Part shown: piece after piece, positions 7,784 to 14,850 of the stretch
How the letters are laid out: each line of letters begins with the position of its first letter
Position numbering within the stretch: the stretch's first letter is position 1
Origin: JAUIAI01 sp049680625
GTDB taxonomy: Bacteria; Pseudomonadota; Gammaproteobacteria; Burkholderiales; Burkholderiaceae_E
DNA: 27,621 bases
Direction: 5' to 3'
Assembly (NCBI GenBank): GCA_049680625.1
Contig: JBAUID010000114.1
Coordinates: 1-27,621 of the forward strand
Made by a program: the position numbers and the translations under genes
Notes under the pieces: model-generated
What the model saw: only the letters and a program-made list of their open reading frames with translations
What the model was told of the DNA's origin: nothing
Databases searched by the model: none

Positions 7784-8950
7784 ATGGGTTCTGGCGCTGA
7801 TTTTCTGGCTGGACTCGGCGCGCTGTTATTGCTCAGCCTGGCAACCGATTTTCTAGGTCGTTGGACTTTTCTGCCCAGGGTGACGCTGCTATTGCTAATG
7901 GGAATCGGCATTGGCGAACAAGGGCTGCAAGTCATTCCGGATTCACTGACGGATCAATTTGACATCATCACGGAGATGGCCCTCCTGATGGTGGGTTTTT
8001 TGCTGGGCGGCAAGTTGACCTACAAAATGCTGAGCACCCAGGGATTTCAACTACTGTGGATTTCCTTGTTTGCGGCCGTCGGAGCGGCGGCGGTTGTCGC
8101 ATTCGCTCTGGTGTTAGTTGGCACGCCTTTCCGATTAGCAGTTGTCCTGGGCTGTGTTGCCGCGGCGACGGCACCGGCGGCAACCCTGGACGTTGTTTCC
8201 GAGTCCGGTCGATCGACGCCGTTCTCCCGCCTGCTGTTGGGAATCGTGGCCATTGATGACATCTGGGCGCTCGTCCTGCTCAGCCTGGCGATGGCATTCC
8301 TTTCGGTCTCCGGTAGTGCAATGAGCGGCAACGCGCTGACTCATGCGGGTATCGAAGTTGGCGGCGCCATTGCGCTGGGCCTCATGATTGGTCTTCCTGG
8401 CGCCTATCTGACCGGGCGCGTCCGGCCCTGTCAGCCGATGATGATCGAAGCGCTCGGTCTGGTGTTCCTTTGTGGCGGCGTCGCCTTGTGGCTAAACGTG
8501 TCATTCATTATCGCGTCGATGGTGATGGGGGCGACGATAGCAAATCTGGCGCGACACCATGACTACCCGTTCCATGAAATTGAAAGCATCGAATGGCCGT
8601 TTATGGTGGTCTTCTTTGTGTTGGCTGGTGCATCGCTACAAATTGACGCGATTGCCCAACTTGGATGGATCGGCGCCGTCTACCTGGTGGCCCGAACCAT
8701 CGGGAAAATCGTCGGCGCCGCGCTCGGTGCAAAACTCGGGGGGGCCGATAAAGCGGTCACGCGTTGGATGGGCGTCGCGTTGCTGCCTCAGGCTGGTGTG
8801 GCTATCGGCATGGCCTTGCTGGCGAGTGCCCAATTTCCTGAGCACAGCCAGCTCATCCTGTCGGTCGTGACCGGTACGACCATCGTATTCGAAATATTTG
8901 GGCCCATTGGCGCCCGTGTTGCCTTAAAACGGGCGGGTAAGCCGTCATGA
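7784..8950 (+). CDS. CPA2-family Na+(K+)/H+ antiporter
   Basis: A 388-residue inner-membrane protein with about 12-13 hydrophobic segments and no RCK/TrkA-N domain, so it is of the short NapA/KefB-core type. The sequence AIDDIWALVLLSLAM puts a double aspartate at about 158-159, the ion-binding pair of electrogenic CPA2 antiporters. The preceding unwound-helix stretch AAATAPAATLDVVSESG is also typical, and a lysine in RTIGKIVGAALGAKLGG matches the NapA-type helix 10 lysine. GGAGGG at 7775-7780 supports a start at 7784 (or 7781). The frame extends to 7685, but that extension is hydrophilic and contains the operator. It probably controls cytoplasmic pH and Na+/K+. It is the only transporter here with an FNR-type site. 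Confidence 0.9.
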   Translation: MGSGADFLAGLGALLLLSLATDFLGRWTFLPRVTLLLLMGIGIGEQGLQVIPDSLTDQFDIITEMALLMVGFLLGGKLTYKMLSTQGFQLLWISLFAAVGAAAVVAFALVLVGTPFRLAVVLGCVAAATAPAATLDVVSESGRSTPFSRLLLGIVAIDDIWALVLLSLAMAFLSVSGSAMSGNALTHAGIEVGGAIALGLMIGLPGAYLTGRVRPCQPMMIEALGLVFLCGGVALWLNVSFIIASMVMGATIANLARHHDYPFHEIESIEWPFMVVFFVLAGASLQIDAIAQLGWIGAVYLVARTIGKIVGAALGAKLGGADKAVTRWMGVALLPQAGVAIGMALLASAQFPEHSQLILSVVTGTTIVFEIFGPIGARVALKRAGKPS

Positions 8951-9229
8951 CGCCGGGGTCAAATCAGTGACCGAAACCACCAAAATAGTTGCTCGTACCT
9001 ACGCTACACGCAAGTAACTCCTGAACACCAACGTACGGATTCATAGCTGACGTACACCTGTCGCCACAATACAATGTCGTCTTGAACAAAGTGGCGTTAT
9101 TCGATAGCGGCAGCTTCGTAGCGTGAACCGCGCAGCGCAATAACTCAGCATGAAAACTCAATTCTATGCTTGGGTTCCCGCAACGCAACCGCCGCAACTA
9201 AAAACGCAGAAAAAGCAAGGGATTGCAGA

Positions 9230-10240
9230 ATGAATATTTTTGAAAAATACCTCTCCGTCTGGATTGCACTGGCGATGGGGGCTGGGATCCTTTTGGGAAA
9301 TGCCGCTCCCGGATTGGTCGATGCAATTGCGGCGGCAGAAGTAGCCAGCGTCAATCTGGTTGTCGCCGTGCTTATCTGGGCAATGGTCTATCCCATGATG
9401 GTCGGCGTTGACCCCAGATCGCTGCGCAATGTGGCAAGGCAACCGCGCGGATTGATGATCACCCTGGTCGTAAACTGGTTGATCAAACCTTTTACGATGG
9501 CTGCGTTGGCCGTCCTGTTTTTCCAATATGTCTTTGCGCCGTGGATACCACCAGAAGATGCGATGCAATACATCGCCGGGTTGATCCTTCTTGGTGCAGC
9601 ACCCTGCACTGCGATGGTGTTCGTTTGGTCACAACTGACGCGCGGGGATGAGACCTATACGCTTTTGCAGGTATCGGTGAATGATCTGATTATGGTGATT
9701 GCCTTTGCGCCTATCGTAGCCTTCCTGCTGGGTGTCACCGATATCACTGTTCCTTGGTCCACTTTGGCCCTGTCGGTTTTGCTGTTCATCGCTCTGCCAC
9801 TTGCCGCCGGGTTGTTAACGCGCCAGCACCTCCGGTCAGAGGCCGCAATCGAGATGTTTCAGGCACGCGTAAAACCCTATTCAGTCGTTGGTTTAATCGT
9901 CACCGTCATCATTCTTTTTGGTCTCCAGGGTCAGGTACTTGTCTCCAAACCGTTTGTCATTGTGCTGATCGCAGTGCCAATAATCCTGCAAAGCTACGGT
10001 ATCTTTGCAATTGCCTATGCAGCGGCGTTCGCACTGAAAGTACCGCATCGTATCGCGGCGCCCTGCGCCTTGATCGGAACGTCAAATTTCTTTGAATTGG
10101 CCGTTGCGGTCGCCATCAGCCTTTTTGGGTTGAACTCCGGTGCTGCCCTCGCAACCGTTGTTGGGGTTTTGGTCGAGGTTCCTGTCATGTTGACGCTTGT
10201 TGCCTTTGCTAATCGAACACGGGAACGCTTTGCGCGTTGA
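9230..10240 (+). CDS. ACR3-family arsenite/antimonite efflux carrier
   Basis: A 336-residue membrane protein with about ten hydrophobic segments, in the usual size range for ACR3. GAAPCTAMVFVWSQLTRGD carries the conserved cysteine (Cys126), and SVNDLIMVIAFAP follows. SNFFELAVAVAI holds the second conserved residue, Glu289; both are known to be essential in characterised Acr3 proteins. It would export As(OH)3 or Sb(OH)3 using the proton motive force. The start at 9230 is preceded by AAGG at an 8-base spacing and leads directly into the first membrane segment; the in-frame start at 9170 is less likely. No arsR, arsC or arsM lies beside it and no FNR-type box is seen upstream. It stands alone in the stress island. 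Confidence 0.92.
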   Translation: MNIFEKYLSVWIALAMGAGILLGNAAPGLVDAIAAAEVASVNLVVAVLIWAMVYPMMVGVDPRSLRNVARQPRGLMITLVVNWLIKPFTMAALAVLFFQYVFAPWIPPEDAMQYIAGLILLGAAPCTAMVFVWSQLTRGDETYTLLQVSVNDLIMVIAFAPIVAFLLGVTDITVPWSTLALSVLLFIALPLAAGLLTRQHLRSEAAIEMFQARVKPYSVVGLIVTVIILFGLQGQVLVSKPFVIVLIAVPIILQSYGIFAIAYAAAFALKVPHRIAAPCALIGTSNFFELAVAVAISLFGLNSGAALATVVGVLVEVPVMLTLVAFANRTRERFAR

Positions 10241-10505
10241 TGTTGCCGGGTGGATGGGTCATCAGTACCAGGGGTTTCAAACCGACGTGCTTTTTTGTCA
10301 AGGTATTTCGCACGCAGATCAGAATTGTTCAGTACTTTTGTGCCGGCGTCAGCACTGGCGACCAGATAAGGCAGTTTCGACAACTCGGTTAACGGAAACG
10401 GGCGGGAGGTGAAACCATGCGCCATATTCAATTCGACCGCGTGCGCGCTTATTTCAGATCCTCCAGGTTAGGCTGCTCTGCCGGCCATGGGCCAGACTGC
10501 CTGGA

Positions 10506-11564
10506 CTATTCGAATCGTTCGAAGTAGCCCAGCGCGCGTTGCATAGGGCCGTCGTCGATCTGAATCAGAAAAGCCGGCTCGGCGCCCGAATCGTTGCGAT
10601 GCACAACCGTGCTATGGCCCGGCATGGCGAGCACATCGTTTTGCTCCCATGCCAGTTCAGTATCGCCTATCAGGGTCTTACCGCTACCCGCGACAATCAG
10701 GTAGCCGCAACTCGCCGACGTACGCCCCAGGCTGACTTGTTCACCAGGGCGTAGCATCAGTGCGGAAAAACCAAGGATCGGCAGGCATGGCGCGCCGGTT
10801 TCAGGATTGACGTAGGCTAATTGAACCGGCTCTCCAACCGGCGTAACCGTGGCCATGTCCTGCAGGGCAGCGCGTACTTCGGTCCACGGATATCGATACT
10901 GTGGGTACTGATGAGCAGCGCGCTCCAGGCGTCGGGCCGGTACCATGCCGGCACGCCGGTAGTGTGTTTGCGAGGGGTCGGGTTGATTCGGCGCGTTCTG
11001 AAGTGGCGCTTCCACTGCATAAGCGCTGTCCATGGCAACCGCCAGCGGTAAATCAAGGGCGTCAAGCCACACCATCGGCCCGTCACCGTCATGGCCGTGT
11101 TCATGCCAGCACTGCGCCGGGGTCAGGATCAAATCACCTTTTTCCATCGGACAGCGTTGTCCCTCGACAGTGGTCCATGCTCCCGCCCCTTCCATAACCA
11201 TGCGCGCGGCGCTGACGCTGTGCCGATGATTGGGAGCTTGTTCACCCGGAAGTATCAATTGCAGACCAAAGAAAATACTGGCGGTAGCAAACGGCTTACC
11301 TTCCATTCCGGGATTAGCCAGCATCAGTACCCGACGTTCGGCTTGTTCGATCGGGGTCATTTCACCAGCCTGATGCAGCAGCGGTCGGATGTCAGCATAG
11401 TGCCAGCGGTGGGCGCGCGCTCTGGGTGTCGGGCACCCGTGCGGCATGACACTGCGCAGTTGTGGCCACAACGGCGTCGTGTTTTGGGCGCTCAATGCGT
11501 CGATATAGCTGGACGGCAGGTCTTCGATGCGACCCAGCGCGGCAGGGTTCTCTTTTGCATTCAT
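10506..11564 (-). CDS. Gentisate 1,2-dioxygenase-like bicupin
   Basis: A 352-residue bicupin of the gentisate / 1-hydroxy-2-naphthoate / salicylate dioxygenase family. The N-terminal cupin has LILPGEQAPNHRHSVSAARMVMEG with His113 and His115, and QCWHEHGHDG with His154 and His156, giving the Fe(II) ligands. The C-terminal cupin (about 260-345) keeps the fold (LRPGEQVSLGRTSASCGYLIV) but lacks the metal histidines. It would open the ring of gentisate or a related salicylate with O2 to give maleylpyruvate-type products. No maleylpyruvate isomerase or fumarylpyruvate hydrolase is adjacent; the GST at 23712 is far away and only loosely related in fold. The ribosome-binding site is weak (GAG 10-12 bases before the ATG). 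Confidence 0.88.
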   Translation of the reverse strand: MNAKENPAALGRIEDLPSSYIDALSAQNTTPLWPQLRSVMPHGCPTPRARAHRWHYADIRPLLHQAGEMTPIEQAERRVLMLANPGMEGKPFATASIFFGLQLILPGEQAPNHRHSVSAARMVMEGAGAWTTVEGQRCPMEKGDLILTPAQCWHEHGHDGDGPMVWLDALDLPLAVAMDSAYAVEAPLQNAPNQPDPSQTHYRRAGMVPARRLERAAHQYPQYRYPWTEVRAALQDMATVTPVGEPVQLAYVNPETGAPCLPILGFSALMLRPGEQVSLGRTSASCGYLIVAGSGKTLIGDTELAWEQNDVLAMPGHSTVVHRNDSGAEPAFLIQIDDGPMQRALGYFERFE

Positions 11565-11808
11565 GTCGTGGCTCGGTCGATGTCTGGTTTGTACGCAGAG
11601 CCAAGCATACCGGAACGGCGCTGTGGGCTGCCAGCGGATTATCGCAAAATATCCATCGCCAACAGCGGTACGAGCCGGATTGTCAGATTGTCAACTTCAT
11701 ATCCAGCCCGCTAGACGCAAGTAACCCCCATGCCGTTAGCGGCGAAACGATGCCGGAATGTTCATTTATTACGTCTGTCCAAATGGAGAACCTTGAAACT
11801 AGACAGCC

Positions 11809-11822
11809 TTGATCATTATCAA
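11809..11822. promoter_or_regulatory. FNR-type operator, upstream site of hsp20
   Basis: TTGATCATTATCAA is a perfect TTGAT-N4-ATCAA. Its centre is 30 bp from the next site, close to three helical turns, so two dimers could bind the same DNA face. The broken duplicate at 5.7 kb retains only the downstream site. Confidence 0.7.
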
Positions 11823-11838
11823 CAACGGAGTCAAAACT

Positions 11839-11852
11839 TTGACTATCGTCAA
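11839..11852. promoter_or_regulatory. FNR/DNR-type operator, downstream site of hsp20
   Basis: TTGACTATCGTCAA, extended to TTTGAC/GTCAAA (11838-11853), is an inverted repeat with a 4-base spacer, about 103 bp before the hsp20 ATG. The TATATAT at about 11880-11886 lies roughly 38 bp past its centre, where a class II -10 element would fall. The same site type is conserved in copy 1 at 5731. Confidence 0.65.
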
Positions 11853-11948
11853 ACACTGGAACATTCAGAAACACTAATCTATATATGCGGGCAGTTGATA
11901 CTGACAAGCCGCCGACGAATCGAATACGACTAATCCAGGAGTAGTGTA

Positions 11949-12446
11949 ATGAACATGCTAAGTAGCTTCTTGACCCCATTCAACAAGCGCGGTGCTGAGG
12001 TCCATCCATTCAAAACGTTGCGTCAGGAGATAGACCATATTTTTGATGCCTTTCAACCTGCAGGGAATTGGCCCGCGAACTGGCCAGCCGTATTTTCCGG
12101 CGACTCAGATAATTTGGTACCCAATATTGAAGTCAAGGAAGATGACAAAACCATTACCTTGTCTTCAGAAATACCGGGTGTAGACGAGAGCGATATTGAT
12201 GTCAGTGTCCATGACAATGTGCTGACCATCGCCGGTGAAAAAAAGCTTGAATCAAAATCTAAGGATGGCGACCGGTTTGTCACAGAGCGAGCTTATGGAA
12301 AATTTTCGCGCTCGACTACACTGCCATTCTCGGTTGCGGACAATGCAGTTCAGGCTAAGTACGCAAAAGGGGTCTTAACCATCACGATCAATAAGCCGGA
12401 AGATATTGCCTCGAAAGCCAAGCGGATAGAAGTGAAAGGCGAATAA
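11949..12446 (+). CDS. Hsp20 small heat-shock protein
   Basis: A 165-residue alpha-crystallin-domain chaperone that would hold unfolding proteins in the cytoplasm as an ATP-independent oligomer. The N-terminal arm (1-55) includes FKTLRQEIDHIFDAF. The alpha-crystallin domain runs from about 58 (NIEVKEDDKTITLSSEIPGV) to about 150, with the signature GVLTITINKP at 141-150. The C-terminus KRIEVKGE has an IxV-like pair that could serve as the inter-dimer anchor. AGGAG about 6 bases upstream supports the ATG at 11949. Two FNR/DNR-type operators precede it and no convincing sigma-32 promoter was seen, so oxygen or NO control is inferred rather than heat control. A decayed duplicate lies at 5826. Confidence 0.95.
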   Translation: MNMLSSFLTPFNKRGAEVHPFKTLRQEIDHIFDAFQPAGNWPANWPAVFSGDSDNLVPNIEVKEDDKTITLSSEIPGVDESDIDVSVHDNVLTIAGEKKLESKSKDGDRFVTERAYGKFSRSTTLPFSVADNAVQAKYAKGVLTITINKPEDIASKAKRIEVKGE

Positions 12447-12459
12447 TGCATTTGTCATG

Positions 12460-12485
12460 TCGCGAGTCATTCACATGGCTCGCGA
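12460..12485 (+). terminator. Hairpin after hsp20
   Basis: TCGCGAG and CTCGCGA form a 7-bp stem 14 bases past the stop codon. The stem is kept in the duplicated copy while the loop has changed, which hints at function. No run of T follows, so it is at best an atypical terminator. Confidence 0.45.
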
Positions 12486-12546
12486 TTATTCCGGCAAGAG
12501 CTGGCCCGATTACGGTCGGCGACAGGTGGTGGCAGCGGGCGCAGTG

Positions 12547-12566
12547 CGGTGCACTACGGTGCACTA
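12547..12566. repeat. Two tandem 10-bp units (CGGTGCACTA)
   Basis: CGGTGCACTA occurs twice back to back in the gap between hsp20 and the cbpM stop. Each unit contains the palindrome GTGCAC. Function is unknown; it could be a small regulatory or terminator-associated sequence. Confidence 0.6.
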
Positions 12567-12640
12567 CCGTGGTGTGCCGGTAATTACATTGAGCGTTCCG
12601 CAATTCGGGCATCCGATTCGCACAGATTGTTCAGCGGCAC

Positions 12641-12988
12641 TCACCATTGCTCATCCTCTATATTGGTTTGATCGCGCAGTTGCAATCGTAAAGCAGCAAG
12701 CTCATCGAGCAATTCCAGCGCGAGCGCTATGCCCGCCATATTCAGCCCCAGATCCTGCTCCAGCCGTACCGCGCGCCGCACCCGGCTGACGCTGATCGCC
12801 CGAAAGCGCCAATCGGTGGGCTTGCTTAATTTCGCAGCATCCGCAATCGGCTCGACCACGCCTTCATCAACCAAGGCCATGATGACTTGCGAGGAAACCC
12901 GGCAAACGCGGCACAATTGTGCCATCGAGACCTGGGCATTATCGTCCAGCAATTCACCAGCGAGCAATGATTCGATTTCTTTCGCCAT
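12641..12988 (-). CDS. cbpM: CbpM-like chaperone modulator
   Basis: A 115-residue MerR-type HTH protein of the CbpM family. SMAQLCRVCRVSSQVIMALVDEG forms the helix-turn-helix, followed by WRFRAISVSRVRRAVRLEQDLGLN and ALALELLDELAALR, the typical CbpM order. In E. coli CbpM binds the J-domain of CbpA and inhibits both its co-chaperone and DNA-binding activities. Here it follows cbpA by 5 bases, with GGAG of its ribosome-binding site inside the end of cbpA, so the two are one operon. Its expression would follow the FNR-type promoter inferred upstream of cbpA. Confidence 0.9.
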   Translation of the reverse strand: MAKEIESLLAGELLDDNAQVSMAQLCRVCRVSSQVIMALVDEGVVEPIADAAKLSKPTDWRFRAISVSRVRRAVRLEQDLGLNMAGIALALELLDELAALRLQLRDQTNIEDEQW

Positions 12989-12993
12989 GGCTA

Positions 12994-13944
12994 TCAGACT
13001 CCAAGACCCGCACGGGGATTAAACGGTGCAGCTTGTTGCAGCGCAAGATAGGCATCTTTCGCCGCTTTCGTGTCAGCCGGTGGCAAGACAATTCGAAGTA
13101 CGGCAAACAAATCCCCGGGTGTTTGAAACGGAATACCACGCCCCTTGAGTCGAAGCTTTTGCCCAGCCGCTGATCCGGGCGGTACAGCCAGTTCGACCGG
13201 TCCGGTTGGCGTTGGTAAATTCACTTTGGCACCCAGTGCCGCCTCCCAAGGCGCCACCGGTAATTCGATGGTCACATCACGTCCGGCTACCACAAACATG
13301 CGATGCTTACTGAACTGAATCTCAAGATACAAGTCGCCCGTTTTCCCTTTGCCGATTCCGGGCGAACCCTGCCCCGCGAGCCGAATCAACTGACCTTGAC
13401 GCACGCCTTTAGGGATCTGGACATTCAAGGTTCGCTCATGCAACCGGGGGCGACCATCGGCGCCAAGTTGTGTTTGCTTCAGCGTCAGGTTGCGCGAAGC
13501 GCCAAAGTAGGCATCTTCCAGGTCTATCAGTACCTTGGCGTGCGTATCCTCGCCATGGGCATGAAACTCGTCTCGTGTTCTCGCGTGCCGCGCGGACCCG
13601 CCGGCACCACGCGCGAAAAGGTTTTCAAAGAAATCGCTAAATCGGTCAGCGCCATCCGTCGAATTATCACCATGGAATTCAAATCCCTGATCCCAGCCTG
13701 GCGGCGGCTGGAATTCTTGCCCGGCCTTCCAGCTCTCTCCTAACTGATCGTAGGCAAGTCGCTTCTCCGGATCGCTCAGTACCGCGTAAGCCTCGCCCAA
13801 CTCCTTAAAGAGTTGTTCTGCATCCGGTTCTTTGCTGACATCGGGATGATACTTGCGCGCCAGTTTTCGATACGCACGCTTGATGTCGTCTTGCGACGCA
13901 TCGCGCGCCACGTTCATCACCCGATAATAGTCTCTAAATTCCAT
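12994..13944 (-). CDS. cbpA: CbpA-like DnaJ-family co-chaperone / curved-DNA-binding protein
   Basis: A 316-residue class II J-protein. The J-domain (1-70) contains KLARKYHPDVS with the HPD triad at 33-35, followed by a Gly/Phe-containing linker (about 75-115) and two C-terminal substrate-binding beta domains (IPKGVRQGQLIRLAGQG and LPVAPWEAALGAKVNLPTP). No cysteine-rich zinc domain is present, which fits CbpA and not DnaJ. It stimulates DnaK and, in E. coli, binds curved DNA in stationary phase. I chose the ATG at 13944 (MEFRDYYRVM) because the J-domain starts there; the open frame to 14004 adds an unrelated extension. A palindromic FNR/DNR-type site is centred about 110 bp upstream. Confidence 0.93.
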   Translation of the reverse strand: MEFRDYYRVMNVARDASQDDIKRAYRKLARKYHPDVSKEPDAEQLFKELGEAYAVLSDPEKRLAYDQLGESWKAGQEFQPPPGWDQGFEFHGDNSTDGADRFSDFFENLFARGAGGSARHARTRDEFHAHGEDTHAKVLIDLEDAYFGASRNLTLKQTQLGADGRPRLHERTLNVQIPKGVRQGQLIRLAGQGSPGIGKGKTGDLYLEIQFSKHRMFVVAGRDVTIELPVAPWEAALGAKVNLPTPTGPVELAVPPGSAAGQKLRLKGRGIPFQTPGDLFAVLRIVLPPADTKAAKDAYLALQQAAPFNPRAGLGV

Positions 13945-13991
13945 GCACAACCTACGACCCAAGCCAACAGCTAACGCGTCAGATACCCACT

Positions 13992-14006
13992 CATTGAGTA
14001 TCAATG
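13992..14006. promoter_or_regulatory. Palindrome in the cbpA leader
   Basis: CATTGA-GTA-TCAATG is a perfect inverted repeat with a 3-base spacer, between the cbpA start and the FNR-type site. The half-sites resemble the FNR core, but the spacing is three bases too short for that class. It could be an operator for another dimeric regulator, or a small RNA hairpin. Confidence 0.4.
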
Positions 14007-14047
14007 CCGATGCGATGCACTATGCCACCAAACCGCCCCAGGACACT

Positions 14048-14061
14048 TTGACCTCTGTCAA
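14048..14061. promoter_or_regulatory. FNR/DNR-type operator upstream of cbpA-cbpM
   Basis: TTGACCTCTGTCAA, with arms extending to TTTGAC/GTCAAA, is an inverted repeat with a 4-base spacer, about 110 bp before the cbpA ATG. The arms are identical to those of the downstream hsp20 site, which links the two chaperone operons. Confidence 0.65.
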
Positions 14062-14104
14062 ACACTTGGCTTGAGTCGAACGAAGGCACGACTTGTTCCC
14101 TGCC

Positions 14105-14305
14105 GTTCGACACCTGGATGATTTGCGCCAATGGATGATCGATTCGCTGGCGCAAACCGGTAAGGAATAAGCATTTGCCGGTGCGATCAAATACTCACTC
14201 ACCTTGTGGACGGTATTGACCCTTTACGTCGATGATGAACGGCTGGAACTAGACAACGGTCGTAAGCGTCTTGCCAATACCGCCGTTTTCTCAGGGTTTG
14301 ATTGA
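14105..14305 (+). mobile_element. IS66-type transposase remnant
   Basis: Reading from 14105 gives VRHLDDLRQWMIDSLAQTGKE, a stop (TAA), then AFAGAIKYSLTLWTVLTLYV and DDERLELDN before the frame loses similarity and stops at 14303. The order of a coiled region, AIKYSL..W..L..Y, and a Leu-Asp-Asn motif matches the C-terminal catalytic part of IS66 TnpC proteins. A premature stop and loss of the sequence after the DN motif show it is dead. Terminal repeats were not found. Confidence 0.6.
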
Positions 14306-14348
14306 GTAGAAGATACGTTCACCTCACAGAGAGTAGGTGGACACCTTG

Positions 14349-14850
14349 TCACAGCACTGTCACTTTATTTCGTTTGGCCCCTAAAAACAAGCCTCCCAAT
14401 AACCTCCAGGCGCAAGTAATCTCTGACCGGGTCGACAACACTCTTTGACGCACCATCCGATAATTTTCCGCTCTGACCAAATGTCGACCGTAGCGGAACA
14501 GGTTGTTCACCCTCGCATGCAAAGACAGGAAACGTCGCGCGTGACCGGCAGATTTGAATCGCTGCATTTGGTGCTCCTTTCGCCGAGTTGCCTGGCGCGA
14601 ATTCTCCGCGCGATTATTGGCATAGCATCGTGTGTCGAGTTCTGCTTCCGGCAACACTGTCCGAATCGCAGCTGGATAACTGCTAATCCGGTCTGTCACC
14701 ACGGCTCGAGGCGCCCTGCCCTGTCTCTGCAGAATCTTACGAAAGAAGCGCCCTGCAGCCACACGATTGCGTCTACGCTGGACTAAGACATCAAGAACAT
14801 CGCGGTCCTGGTCTACAGCTCGCCAAAGGTAAAGGTAAAGGTACTCACCT
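14349..14850 (-). mobile_element. IS6-family (IS26-like) transposase remnant, N-terminus lost
   Basis: The protein frame from about 14850 down to 14349 contains LWRAVDQDRDVLDVLVQRRR, AVVTDRISSYP (second catalytic Asp) and YANNRAENSRQATRRKE (catalytic Glu). It continues with MQRFKSAGHARRFLSLH and NNLFRYGRHLV. This is the DDE domain of an IS6-family transposase. The DNA-binding N-terminus and the first Asp are missing; similarity stops next to the stop codon of the dioxygenase gene. AGCACTGTC at 14353-14361 resembles the GGCACTGTTGC end of IS26-type elements, so the right end may be present. A hexanucleotide repeat lies inside the frame at 14825-14842. Confidence 0.8.
14825..14842. repeat. Three tandem AAAGGT units
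   Basis: Three perfect AAAGGT hexamers encode the LYLYL stretch on the minus strand, inside the IS6 transposase remnant where relatives normally have a single YLW. It is a local slippage expansion in a dead gene. Confidence 0.85.

Larger units (their letters stand above)
11565..11948. other. Divergent promoter region between the dioxygenase and hsp20
   Basis: This 384-base region has no convincing gene. Its right half holds two FNR/DNR-type operators (11809-11822 and 11839-11852), a TATATAT stretch at about 11880-11886 that could be the hsp20 -10 element, and the AGGAG ribosome-binding site just before 11949. The left half next to the dioxygenase gene shows nothing I can name. Confidence 0.5.
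11839..12486 (+). repeat. Intact hsp20 locus (copy 2 of the duplication)
   Basis: This is the undeleted counterpart of 5731-6171. Similarity runs from the operator through the leader and both gene ends to the 3' hairpin, and fades after about 12486. Confidence 0.85.

Noticed and set aside
7489..7935. 148-codon minus-strand frame across the antiporter promoter
   Set aside because: Low-complexity Pro/Ser/Arg-rich translation opposite the antiporter gene, typical of an antisense shadow.
10417..10527. 36-codon frame after a strong GGGAGGTG ribosome-binding-like sequence
   Set aside because: The peptide has no recognisable features and its end overlaps the dioxygenase gene on the other strand; without homologues it cannot be supported.
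11792..11815. CTTGAAA resembling a sigma-32 -35 element before hsp20
   Set aside because: No CCCCAT-like -10 element follows at the right distance, and the stretch is not shared with the duplicated copy.
9010..14420. CGCAAGTAA occurring near 9008, 11716 and 14411
   Set aside because: The shared core is only nine bases, the flanks agree poorly, and the copies lie in unrelated contexts including a transposase remnant.
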